The position numbers were made by a program, and so were the translations under genes. The notes beneath the pieces were generated by a model that saw only the letters and a program-made list of their open reading frames with translations, ran no database searches and had not been told where the DNA came from. Positions 17,501 to 23,671 of a stretch of DNA of 34,359 nucleotides are shown one piece after another; the stretch's first letter is position 1; the number at the start of each line of letters is the position of its first letter. This DNA comes from an uncultured Alphaproteobacteria bacterium. Lineage in GTDB: Bacteria > Pseudomonadota > Alphaproteobacteria > SP197. Location: positions 1-34,359 of the forward strand of contig CALIUG010000002.1 in NCBI GenBank assembly GCA_938048755.1. Direction: 5' to 3'.

Positions 17501-17929
17501 AATCAGAGTGTCGTTGCCGATGCCTCCCAGCAAGCCGTCGCTGCCGGTGCCGCCCAACAACGTGTCGTCGCCCTCCTCACCGAGTAACCCGCTTCCCGAA
17601 AGGTTGGCGCTTCCGTTGAGAAGGTCGTTCCCGAGACCGCCATAAATGCCGCCCGCGAAAGCGGCCGCTCCCAGGTTCTGAACGGTCACGATATCGTTGC
17701 CGTCACCAAGGCGCAGAAGGACAAGTTCGAATTCGCCCGCGGTCAGGGTGCTGGCGCCATCGGTCACGACCAGATCGGACCCGCTGCCGGCACCGACGCT
17801 TATCTGGTCGTTGCCTGACGTTAGCGCGATCTGTGCGAGATCATCATTGCCGTCACCGCCGGCAAGGGAGATGTCGCTGCCGCCGAAGAGCGCAAAAAGG
17901 TTGTGGTTGCCGGCGCCGCCGACGAGCAC
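14579..17929 (-). CDS. RTX repeat region and secretion signal of the split subtilisin-like protease (3' part)
   Basis: About 1100 residues, nearly all RTX calcium-binding nonapeptides (GGxGxDxLx), continuing the protease reading frame after a one-base slip. Two larger modules are interspersed. One runs GISVDL...IGADQG...VESVLGSDFGD and is present four times here and once before the slip. The other is a stretch of about 120 residues with TLNLLDGDDVVTVQDLG and GGIFGGAGNDLLNG, in three copies. The last 60 residues turn non-repetitive (HDTINDFEAGND) and end in hydrophobic DFIF, typical of an uncleaved type I secretion signal. No ATG start with a ribosome-binding site exists at the 5' end; the nominal GTG is inside the repeats. 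It should be read as the C-terminal part of the upstream gene. No type I exporter genes are in the window. Confidence 0.88.
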   Translation of the reverse strand: MLVGGAGNHNLFALFGGSDISLAGGDGNDDLAQIALTSGNDQISVGAGSGSDLVVTDGASTLTAGEFELVLLRLGDGNDIVTVQNLGAAAFAGGIYGGLGNDLLNGSANLSGSGLLGEEGDDTLLGGTGSDGLLGGIGNDTLIGGGGADSLDGGTGNDTIHATLDGGNISISGGSGNDVGVLHLTAGDDQITVAASGSVNLTINDGTNTATIGGVETGTLNLLDGDDVVTVQDLGAAAIDGGIFGGAGNDLLNGAANTTGNALDGGLGNDTLLGGSGNNTLLGDAGDDLLNGGVSGGLLDGGTGNDTLLATLGAGDVTVLGGSGHDLGQLDASSANDQLTLSASGGTDLILQDGVNTITVSGVENGILNLLGGNDVLTTLELGTASIDGGVFGGAGNDTLNGVANTSGNALDGGPGNDTLLGGAGNDQLLGSAGDDQLNGDAGNDILAGGSGNDTITGGADFDQVDYAGASSGISVDLGTTLDQVIGADQGTDRISGVESVLGSGFGDTLSGGGGNDSLAGGGGSDTLLGNDGADDLLGGDGDDSLDGGQGDDMLVGSLGNDTIDGGAGSDTASGGSGNDHLTASSGGDRLRGQAGDDVLVSGTGDDRLEGGGDFDLVDFSAANGGISVDLGVSVRQAIGADQGDDIIKDVEAAIGSDFGDMLEGNNLNNSLSGGLGNDTLAGQDGADDLDGGAGSDSLDGGDGDDVLAGAEGNDALLGGAGSDTASGGSGNDLLIASSGGDRLRGQGGNDVLIGGADNDRLEGGDGIDVVDYSGADAGINVNLSTATRQVIGANQGSDIIQDVESVLGSDFDDRLEGSGQADSLTGSAGADTLLGRSGSDMLSGGSEADILRGHGGDDTLDGGTGDDNLKSGGDDDLLIGGDGADRLIGQSGNDTLLGGAGNDRLEGGSDHDTADYASASGGITVDLSKLAAQVIGADQGSDILRDIERLLGSDFGDTLEGSNGSDTLLGQGGDDKLLGSGGDDLLDGDVGNDILRGHGGNDTLTGGDGDDNLKSGDGDDTLLGGTGNDILTGEDGNDIFAFSDGAGHDTINDFEAGNDPIDLSDVADITDFADLTAHHLSDSGTNAIITFDGGNDVITLNGINEASLGASDFIF

Positions 17930-20115
17930 GTCTCCGCCGTTGCCGCCAAGAGGTCGTCGCCGTCACCGCCATCAATGTGGTTGGCGCCCCCGAAGCCGGT
18001 CAGCGTGTCGTTGAAGCCCGACCCGATCAGGTTGTCGATGTTGGTCAGTTGATCCGAGCCCAGACCGCCACCAATGGACTGGCTACCTGCAATGCCCAAG
18101 TCGACCGAAACACCGGCTGTCGCGTCGGCGAAACTGGCCGTGTCGTCACCGCTGCCGCCGTCAAGCTGATCGTTGCCCGCACCGCCAAGAAGGGTGTCGT
18201 TGCCCGAACCGCCATCAAGCTCATCGTTGCCGCGCCCGCCAAGCAGCAGATCGTCGCCCGCACCACCAAGAACGGTATCGTTGCCGCGCCCGCCAAACAG
18301 GCTGTTGTCGGCGGAATTGCCGGTCAGTGTGTCGTCACCATCGCCGGCGATGGCATGTTCGATCACCGTGCCCGAGGCAATGGTGAGCGACTGTCCGGCG
18401 ATCGTGCTGACCGTGCCCGGGTTCAGGTTGATCGTGGTGTCTTCGCTGCCGGCCAGATCGATGGCAGCGACGTTGATGGTGTCTTCGCCGCTTGCATCGG
18501 TCAGGGTGCGCCGGGCGGTATTGTCGTCCTTGAAGGTGGCACCGAACTCGTTGGTGTAGAGGAACGTATCGTCGCTGCTATCGGCGTCGCCATAGATGGT
18601 GAGCTCCCAGTTCGTGACGGTGCCAGCGAAAAGTGAGGTATTGTCGATCACCGTGAGGGTCCAGGTGCCGGACGACATCTCGCCCCAGAAGAACGTGCTG
18701 GAGAACACGAAACTGAAGTTGCTCTGAAGACTCTGCGGGTTGTCCAGAAGCGTGACGGTCGTGCCGTCGGGAGAGGTCAGTTCGACGACGAGATCAATGA
18801 TGAAGGGATGCGTGACCTGCAGATGCAGTTCGATCTGCTCGACTTCAAAATCATCCGTAATCGTCACGGAACGGCTGACGCCAGTTGTGTTGTTGTCGGG
18901 AATCGAGAAGTTCGAAGAATAGGTCTTGGACGTTACCGACTCGTTGTTGAAGGTCGCGGCTGTTCCGTCGCCGGTCCCGAACACTTCGTCCCCAAACCAG
19001 GTTTCGGCTAGGCGCACGGCGGCATGGGTATCGACCAGGCCGGAGCCGTAACTGTGTGACCAGGTCAGGCCGCCGCCGTTCCACCAGTCCGCACCGTTGG
19101 TCTGCCACTGGGTCTCCAGCGGGTCGATGGTGCGCGAGGAAACCGCATAAATTTCCTGAACATCACGCGCACCCAGGCCTGCATTGGCCTCCAGCATGAG
19201 TGCGGTGACGCCCGAGATGATCGGCGCTGCAAAGGAGGTGCCGTCGATGGTGGTCGAATCGCCACTTTCGTAGCCGTCGCTGCCTGTGCGATCGGTCGTG
19301 ACGATGCCCTCGCCCGGTGCGGAGACCAGCAGGGCCGCGCCGGGATTTGAGAAGGTTGCAACCTCGCCGTCTTCCTTTGTGGCGCCGACCGCGATGGTGT
19401 AGCGGCTATTCTGGAAGTTCAGCTGATTGACGTCATCGCCAAATTCGGCGCCGTTTCCGGCAGAAAAGACAAAAATCGAGCCCAGACCTGAACGACCATC
19501 CTCGGCGACCTCGGCGATAATCGCCGCATCGGATTGACGGTGGATGCCAAAAAAGTTGTCGGGGAAGGGATCGTTCAGCCCGGGTACACCACCCCAGCTG
19601 TTGTTGGAGATATCAAAGTACTCGCTATAGGCCAGACCGGCACTCTGCTGCCCCAGAGCCTGGAGAGGGGTGTAGGCCGAAACCAGAGTTGCCTCATAGG
19701 CAACACCGACACCTCCGATGCCATTGTCCTGGGCCGCAATGACACCGGCGACAGCGGTACCGTGATTGTCGGAACTGGTTTTGGGTGCGCCTTCGCCGGC
19801 GCCTATTTCATTGGGCGGAGAATCAATCTGGTTGATGGGGTCGATGTTCGCGGCAAGATCCGGGTGATCAAGTTGGATACCGGTATCAATAACGACCACC
19901 GAGATTCCTGCGCCGGTGTAGTCGTCCCAGACTGATTCGACATTGATGTCGAACCCCAGGGAGGAAGAGAGATGCCACTGACTGCCGAACAAGGGTTCGT
20001 CGCTTGCATCAGCTGGCTGAATGTTTTGTGGGGTGGCATGCTCAAAAGTTGGCTCGCCGCGGCCATGCCGCAACGCGCCTGCCTGCTGTCCCTGTGCTTC
20101 ACGTTGTCCAGCCAT
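17821..20115 (-). CDS. Subtilisin-like (S8) protease with P-domain and RTX repeats (5' part)
   Basis: The catalytic triad is complete: Asp77 in VVVIDTGIQL, His118 in DNHGTAVAG and Ser294 in IDGTSFAAP, with oxyanion Asn221 in SAGNG. A proprotein-convertase P-domain follows at about 395-510 (ends SGTWTLTVIDN, NWELTIYG), then a serralysin-type C-terminal region and RTX nonapeptides from about residue 590. There is no Sec signal peptide, which fits type I export. In the available sequence the frame leaves the RTX pattern near residue 724 and runs into about 40 unrelated residues, while the pattern resumes one frame over. Joined, the protein would have about 1845 residues. The ATG at 20115 has only a weak ribosome-binding site. 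Kexin/furin-like S8 domains with RTX tails are known among secreted bacterial proteases; the substrate is unknown. Confidence 0.88.
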   Translation of the reverse strand: MAGQREAQGQQAGALRHGRGEPTFEHATPQNIQPADASDEPLFGSQWHLSSSLGFDINVESVWDDYTGAGISVVVIDTGIQLDHPDLAANIDPINQIDSPPNEIGAGEGAPKTSSDNHGTAVAGVIAAQDNGIGGVGVAYEATLVSAYTPLQALGQQSAGLAYSEYFDISNNSWGGVPGLNDPFPDNFFGIHRQSDAAIIAEVAEDGRSGLGSIFVFSAGNGAEFGDDVNQLNFQNSRYTIAVGATKEDGEVATFSNPGAALLVSAPGEGIVTTDRTGSDGYESGDSTTIDGTSFAAPIISGVTALMLEANAGLGARDVQEIYAVSSRTIDPLETQWQTNGADWWNGGGLTWSHSYGSGLVDTHAAVRLAETWFGDEVFGTGDGTAATFNNESVTSKTYSSNFSIPDNNTTGVSRSVTITDDFEVEQIELHLQVTHPFIIDLVVELTSPDGTTVTLLDNPQSLQSNFSFVFSSTFFWGEMSSGTWTLTVIDNTSLFAGTVTNWELTIYGDADSSDDTFLYTNEFGATFKDDNTARRTLTDASGEDTINVAAIDLAGSEDTTINLNPGTVSTIAGQSLTIASGTVIEHAIAGDGDDTLTGNSADNSLFGGRGNDTVLGGAGDDLLLGGRGNDELDGGSGNDTLLGGAGNDQLDGGSGDDTASFADATAGVSVDLGIAGSQSIGGGLGSDQLTNIDNLIGSGFNDTLTGFGGANHIDGGDGDDLLAATAETCSSAAPATTTFLRSSAAATSPLPAVTAMMISHRSR
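17941..17950 (-). other. Probable one-base deletion in the protease gene
   Basis: On the coding strand the sequence reads CTCTTGGCGGCAACGG. Adding one G (TTGGGCGG) restores the repeat pattern as DDLLGGNGGDVLVGG and joins the two reading frames. The site is a short G run in repetitive G+C-rich DNA, where a missing base is an easy sequencing or replication error. No slippery heptamer for programmed frameshifting is present. Confidence 0.7.
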
Positions 20116-20295
20116 TGCGCTCGATTCATCTCAACGAAGCCACAGCTCCGGAGACGACGCGTCCCCCAAAAACCGACGCTTTCCGAACCAATGGCACTGT
20201 ATCGGGCGACCAGGCATCATGCCTGGCCACCAACGGATGCTGCGTGCCCCCACGGGCATCCTCAAGCCACGACTTAAGCGTGCGCTTGTGCCCTG

Positions 20296-20324
20296 ATTTT
20301 CTTTGTAATTGCCCTGTATGTCAA
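20296..20324 (-). promoter_or_regulatory. Candidate sigma-70 promoter for the RTX protease
   Basis: On the minus strand TTGACA (20324 to 20319) is followed after 17 nt by GAAAAT (20301 to 20296). It lies about 180 nt before the protease start, in the 230-nt gap behind the esterase gene, implying a long leader. The -35 box is perfect and the -10 box matches four of six positions. Confidence 0.4.
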
Positions 20325-20345
20325 ATCAGAGAGCCAGCCTGTTGA

Positions 20346-21284
20346 TCAGGAGTTTGCTAGGTTTTCGGCCAGAAACCGGCAGATCAGGTCGTATTCGTGG
20401 CGGGCTGCCGCGCCTTTGAAGCGTGCGCGCATGAAACCGTGGATCATGCCTTTTGCCTCGCGGTAGGTGACATGGTTGCCGGCCATGGCCAGTTTTGCCG
20501 CAAAACAGCGCCCGTCGTCGCGAATCGGGTCGATTTCGGCGCTGTGGACCCAGAACGGCGGCAGATCGGTGAGATCGCCCATGATCGGGCGGGCATAGGG
20601 ATCGTCGGTGTCGCGGTCATGGGTGAGGTAAAGTTCGCGATACTTGATCATGCCCGCACGGGTCAAGCCCGGACCATCGGCGAACAGGCGATAGCTTTCC
20701 TGATCCTGATCGAGCCCGGTTGCGGGATAGATGATCGCCGCACAGGCGATCTTGAGCGCGCCGGTGTCGCGGGCCTTCAGCGCCATCACCGCACCCAGAT
20801 TGCCGCCGGCGCTGTCGCCCGCAACCGCCATGCGTGCGGGGTCCAGACCCAGGCGCTCGGCCTGTTCCTGCATCCACAGCAGCGTGTTCCAGCAATCGTT
20901 GACCGCGGTGGGGTAGGGGTGATCGGGTGTCAGGCGGTAGTCGACGGAGACGACCATTGCGTTGGCCTGCTGGGCGAAACCCCATGCCACGGCATCAGGG
21001 CTGTCGAGATCGCCCAGCATGAACCCGCCGCCATGCATGTAGAGGATCGCTGGCGCCGATGCATCGACATCAGCGGGACGATAGAGGCGCACAGGGACGT
21101 CGTGATCAGGAGTCGCCACAACCTCGTCCCAGACCTTCATGTCTGCGGGATGGGGTTCGTTCAGCGCCGAGGTATAGGCTGTCCAGAACGCGCGCTGCTG
21201 TTGCGGGGTGTCGCCCTTGGGTCCTGCCGCGTCGCGTGCCGCGATCAGATGGTCCATGTCGGGGTGCATGGCTGGAATGGTCAT
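20346..21284 (-). CDS. Alpha/beta hydrolase, hormone-sensitive-lipase type esterase
   Basis: A 312-residue hydrolase of the HSL (family IV) group. The oxyanion motif is YMHGGGF at about 82-88, the nucleophile is Ser158 in GDSAGGN, the acid is probably Asp252 in HSAEIDPIRDDG, and His282 sits in KGMIHGF. Such enzymes hydrolyse short- to medium-chain esters in the cytoplasm; no signal peptide is present. It starts 90 nt from the divergent triple-RidA gene. The protease gene lies 230 nt downstream on the same strand behind a candidate promoter of its own. The physiological ester is unknown. Confidence 0.92.
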   Translation of the reverse strand: MTIPAMHPDMDHLIAARDAAGPKGDTPQQQRAFWTAYTSALNEPHPADMKVWDEVVATPDHDVPVRLYRPADVDASAPAILYMHGGGFMLGDLDSPDAVAWGFAQQANAMVVSVDYRLTPDHPYPTAVNDCWNTLLWMQEQAERLGLDPARMAVAGDSAGGNLGAVMALKARDTGALKIACAAIIYPATGLDQDQESYRLFADGPGLTRAGMIKYRELYLTHDRDTDDPYARPIMGDLTDLPPFWVHSAEIDPIRDDGRCFAAKLAMAGNHVTYREAKGMIHGFMRARFKGAAARHEYDLICRFLAENLANS

Positions 21285-21374
21285 GGTGTTTTACTCTGGT
21301 CAGCACCATCATAGCCGTTGACCGCGCCGCTGTCACGGCCCAGCCTTGGCGTCACAGAATTGGGAGGATGAGGG

Positions 21375-22598
21375 ATGGCCGAACAGGTCTGGCAGTTGCC
21401 ATACGGGCGCGTGCATGAAGTGGCGCGCGCAGCCGGTGGTCTGGCGTTTGTCGGGGGTGCCGGTGACTTCAACGCAAGCGGTGCGATCCGTCATGCCGGT
21501 GATCTTGGCGCACAGCTCGCCGGGGCGCTCGACAATGTCGAGGCAGCGCTTGGGGTCGAGGGTTGCACGCTGGCCGATGCCGTGCGCATCAAGCTCTTCT
21601 ATGCCCCTGATGCCGGGATGACCGAATGGGAGATCCTGGCGGCGGTCCAGCGTCGTGTCGGGTGTGATCCCGCACCTGCCATCACAGCCAATCCGGTGCC
21701 GCTGCAGCCCTTTGAAGGACAGATGGTCCAGATCCAGGCGATCGCCTCCAAGGGCTGGCGTGACGGTGATGACATCCGCGTCGTGCGCGAAGCGGTTCCG
21801 GCCGATCATGCAGCGCTCTTCGACAAGCCGGTACTGACGCGGGGCCTGCGCGCGGGCGAGTTCTTTTCGGTTCCCGGCCGCACGGCCGCCGATGGTGATG
21901 CCATCGGCACCGATGACGGCATCAAGCAGACCCACATCGTCATGGGTCGCCTGAAGGAGACGCTGGGCGAGTTGGGCGCAACCTTCCAGGACGCGATCAA
22001 GAAGGAAGGCTACTACTTCGGCACGACCATGGAGCAATGGGCCGGCATGGCCGCGACCCGGGCCAGCTACTTCCGCGAACCGGCTGCCCCTGCAACCGTC
22101 GTCCCTTGTCATCGGCTTTCACCCGACGGGGCGCTGACCAAGGTCGAGGTGCTGGGCTACCGGGAAGAATGGAACGGCTTCGACAAGTACATTCCGCGCG
22201 AGGATTCCTGGCCCAAGCGGGTCTGGGACTGGCCCATCCCCGTGCCTTACCGCCAGGGCAGCCGTCTGCGTGGCGCGATCTGGACCGGTGGCCAGGTGCC
22301 GTTCGAGCCCGGCTTCAATGGCGGTGCGGCGGTCTATCCCGGCGACCTCATCCGCCAGACCCGGTTCACCATGTCCTATGTCGATGACATCCTGCACGGC
22401 TTCGGGGCAACCAGTGCCGACCTTGCCATGCTGGTCTGCTACTTCACGTCGGACGGCAGTCAGACGATGACCGAACGGTTTCTGGATGCGGTGGCCGATT
22501 GTGTCGCGGGTCCCCTGCCGCCCATCACCTGTGTCGCCCAGCCGCATATGCACAGCGAGGACATGACGGTGGAAATCTGGGGCGTGGCGCGCGGGTGA
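21375..22598 (+). CDS. Protein of three fused RidA (YjgF/YER057c/UK114) domains
   Basis: The 407 residues divide into three RidA-like units, about 5-125, 140-265 and 285-407. Each has the opening glycine-rich strands (GLAFVGGAGDF, EFFSVPGRTA, GAIWTGGQVPF), a central helix and the closing strand before QIQAIA, KVEVLGY or VEIWGVA. In RidA itself an arginine in PARSxV is essential for hydrolysing reactive enamines and imines. The equivalent positions here read PAPAIT, APATVV and PPITCV, so the arginine is absent from all three. Bacterial RidA proteins are normally one domain that trimerises; this chain could fold as a built-in trimer. The ATG has a strong GGAGG/GAGGG ribosome-binding region. It stands alone between a divergent esterase and the HigB-HigA gene 30 nt downstream. 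Function unknown. Confidence 0.82.
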   Translation: MAEQVWQLPYGRVHEVARAAGGLAFVGGAGDFNASGAIRHAGDLGAQLAGALDNVEAALGVEGCTLADAVRIKLFYAPDAGMTEWEILAAVQRRVGCDPAPAITANPVPLQPFEGQMVQIQAIASKGWRDGDDIRVVREAVPADHAALFDKPVLTRGLRAGEFFSVPGRTAADGDAIGTDDGIKQTHIVMGRLKETLGELGATFQDAIKKEGYYFGTTMEQWAGMAATRASYFREPAAPATVVPCHRLSPDGALTKVEVLGYREEWNGFDKYIPREDSWPKRVWDWPIPVPYRQGSRLRGAIWTGGQVPFEPGFNGGAAVYPGDLIRQTRFTMSYVDDILHGFGATSADLAMLVCYFTSDGSQTMTERFLDAVADCVAGPLPPITCVAQPHMHSEDMTVEIWGVARG

Positions 22599-22628
22599 CG
22601 TTCACCACGATAGGCATTACGGTGGGTC

Positions 22629-23249
22629 ATGATCGAAAGTTTCGATAACCCGCGGACCGGTGCCCTGCTCAAAGGCTATCGCGTGCATGGCATGACGCCG
22701 GACCAGCAGCGCCAGGCCATGGTGTGCCTGATGATGCTTGATGCCGCCGAAACCCTGGATGATCTCGCCGCAGCGCCGCTTGCACGACCGGTCTCGCTTT
22801 CAGGCGGTACGCCGGGCAGCCGGGCCATTCTGTTTGGCGGTGACTGGCGTCTGCGGTTCATCTGGCCCGATGGCGGGGCCTGCAGTGCGGGTGCGGGAAT
22901 TTCGCGTGAGGATTTCGACAGGGAGTTGGTCGACATGAGCAAGGCAACCACGGGCGACCGGCTCGACGCGGTGCATCCGGGCGAAATCCTGAAAGAACAG
23001 TTTCTCGAGCCATGGGATATCAGCGTCTATGCGCTGGCCAACGCGATCAAGGTGCCGCGCAGTCGGGCCAACGACATTGTCCTGGGTCGCCGCGCCATCA
23101 CCGCAGACACGGCTTTGCGTCTGGGCCATTTCTTTGGCACCTCGGCCGAATTCTGGATCCGCCTGCAGGCCCACCACGACATCGATGTTGCGCGCCGCGA
23201 AGACGGCAAAGCGATCGCAGGAGAAGTCGAACCGCTTCAGCAGGGCTGA
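22629..23249 (+). CDS. HigB-HigA fusion: degenerate toxin domain joined to XRE antitoxin
   Basis: One 206-residue frame holds two proteins that are usually separate. Residues 1-82 follow HigB, a RelE-fold mRNA-cutting toxin: MIESF opening, MLDAAETLDDL and GGDWRLRFIWPDG. Residues 103-206 are a HigA antitoxin with the hallmark HPGEILKEQFLEP, a helix-turn-helix at about 132-170 and TSAEFWIRLQ. The toxin half has lost the basic LKGDRKG-type segment (here SLSGGTPGS) and the D-Y-H end usual in HigB. An ATG at residue 103 (22935), with GGAG 9 nt upstream, could allow separate antitoxin production. Likely roles are a DNA-binding autoregulator or a decaying toxin-antitoxin locus. An intrinsic terminator overlaps the stop codon. 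The toxin's activity is doubtful; identity of the HigA half is secure. Confidence 0.85.
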   Translation: MIESFDNPRTGALLKGYRVHGMTPDQQRQAMVCLMMLDAAETLDDLAAAPLARPVSLSGGTPGSRAILFGGDWRLRFIWPDGGACSAGAGISREDFDRELVDMSKATTGDRLDAVHPGEILKEQFLEPWDISVYALANAIKVPRSRANDIVLGRRAITADTALRLGHFFGTSAEFWIRLQAHHDIDVARREDGKAIAGEVEPLQQG

Positions 23250-23257
23250 AGCGGTTC
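23229..23257 (+). terminator. Intrinsic terminator overlapping the higBA stop codon
   Basis: GAACCGCTTCAG and CTGAAGCGGTTC form a perfect 12-bp stem with loop CAGGG, followed by TTATATTTGTT. The TGA at 23247 lies within the right arm, so the last codons of the gene are part of the hairpin. Confidence 0.8.
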
Positions 23258-23263
23258 TTATAT

Positions 23264-23632
23264 TTGTTCCCTCAAGCGCCGGGCGTTCGCTCCGCATGCT
23301 TGGCTTACGCCGCTCGCGCGGCGGGGTCGCAGTCGCTCCCCTCGGCCCCAAGAAGGGCCTCTTGCCTACAAACCATCTCAACAAGTGTGTCACCCCGGCC
23401 TTGAGCCGGGGCCTCGAGAGGGTTGAGCTGAACTCTCGAGGTCCCGGATAACCGCTGCGCGGTTTCCGGGATGACACAGTTGAGTTGGTTGTGAAACGCA
23501 CCCTGCACCGCTGGCGAGCGGGCATTCGGCGGCGAGAGCGCAGCGGCCGCCGACCGGTGCGACCGCACCGGCGCCGCGCATGCGGCGGAAGCCAAGTGAG
23601 CGGAGCGAACGCCCGGCGACTGAGGGAACAAA
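23264..23632. repeat. Composite inverted-repeat element
   Basis: The left end, from TTGTTCCCTCAAGCGCCGGG, and the right end, finishing GAGGGAACAA, are imperfect inverted copies over roughly 55-60 nt. A second palindromic repeat is nested inside at 23387-23477. A third partial copy of the arm follows at about 23641-23667 in the same orientation as the right arm. No open frame inside resembles a protein. It fills the gap of about 420 nt between the convergent HigB-HigA and amidase genes and looks like a non-autonomous mobile or REP-type composite. Confidence 0.7.
23387..23477. repeat. Palindromic repeat, GTGTCACCCCGG type
   Basis: A 91-nt element with ends GTGTCACCCCGG and CCGGGATGACAC, the same ends as the element at 1966-2074, and internal inverted CTCGAGAG / CTCTCGAG words. 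It lies inside the larger inverted repeat and so was probably inserted into it, or is part of a mosaic unit. Confidence 0.7.
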
Positions 23633-23671
23633 GAAAAAAATCGGAGCGAACACCCGACGCTTGAGGCTAAA

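Noticed and set aside
17820-17960. Programmed ribosomal frameshift in the protease
   Set aside because: No slippery heptamer or downstream pseudoknot pattern is apparent; a single missing G explains the shift better.
14600-18300. DNA-level tandem repeats considered as a non-coding satellite
   Set aside because: The periodicity follows the RTX GGxGxDxLx codons on the minus strand, so it is explained by protein repeats.
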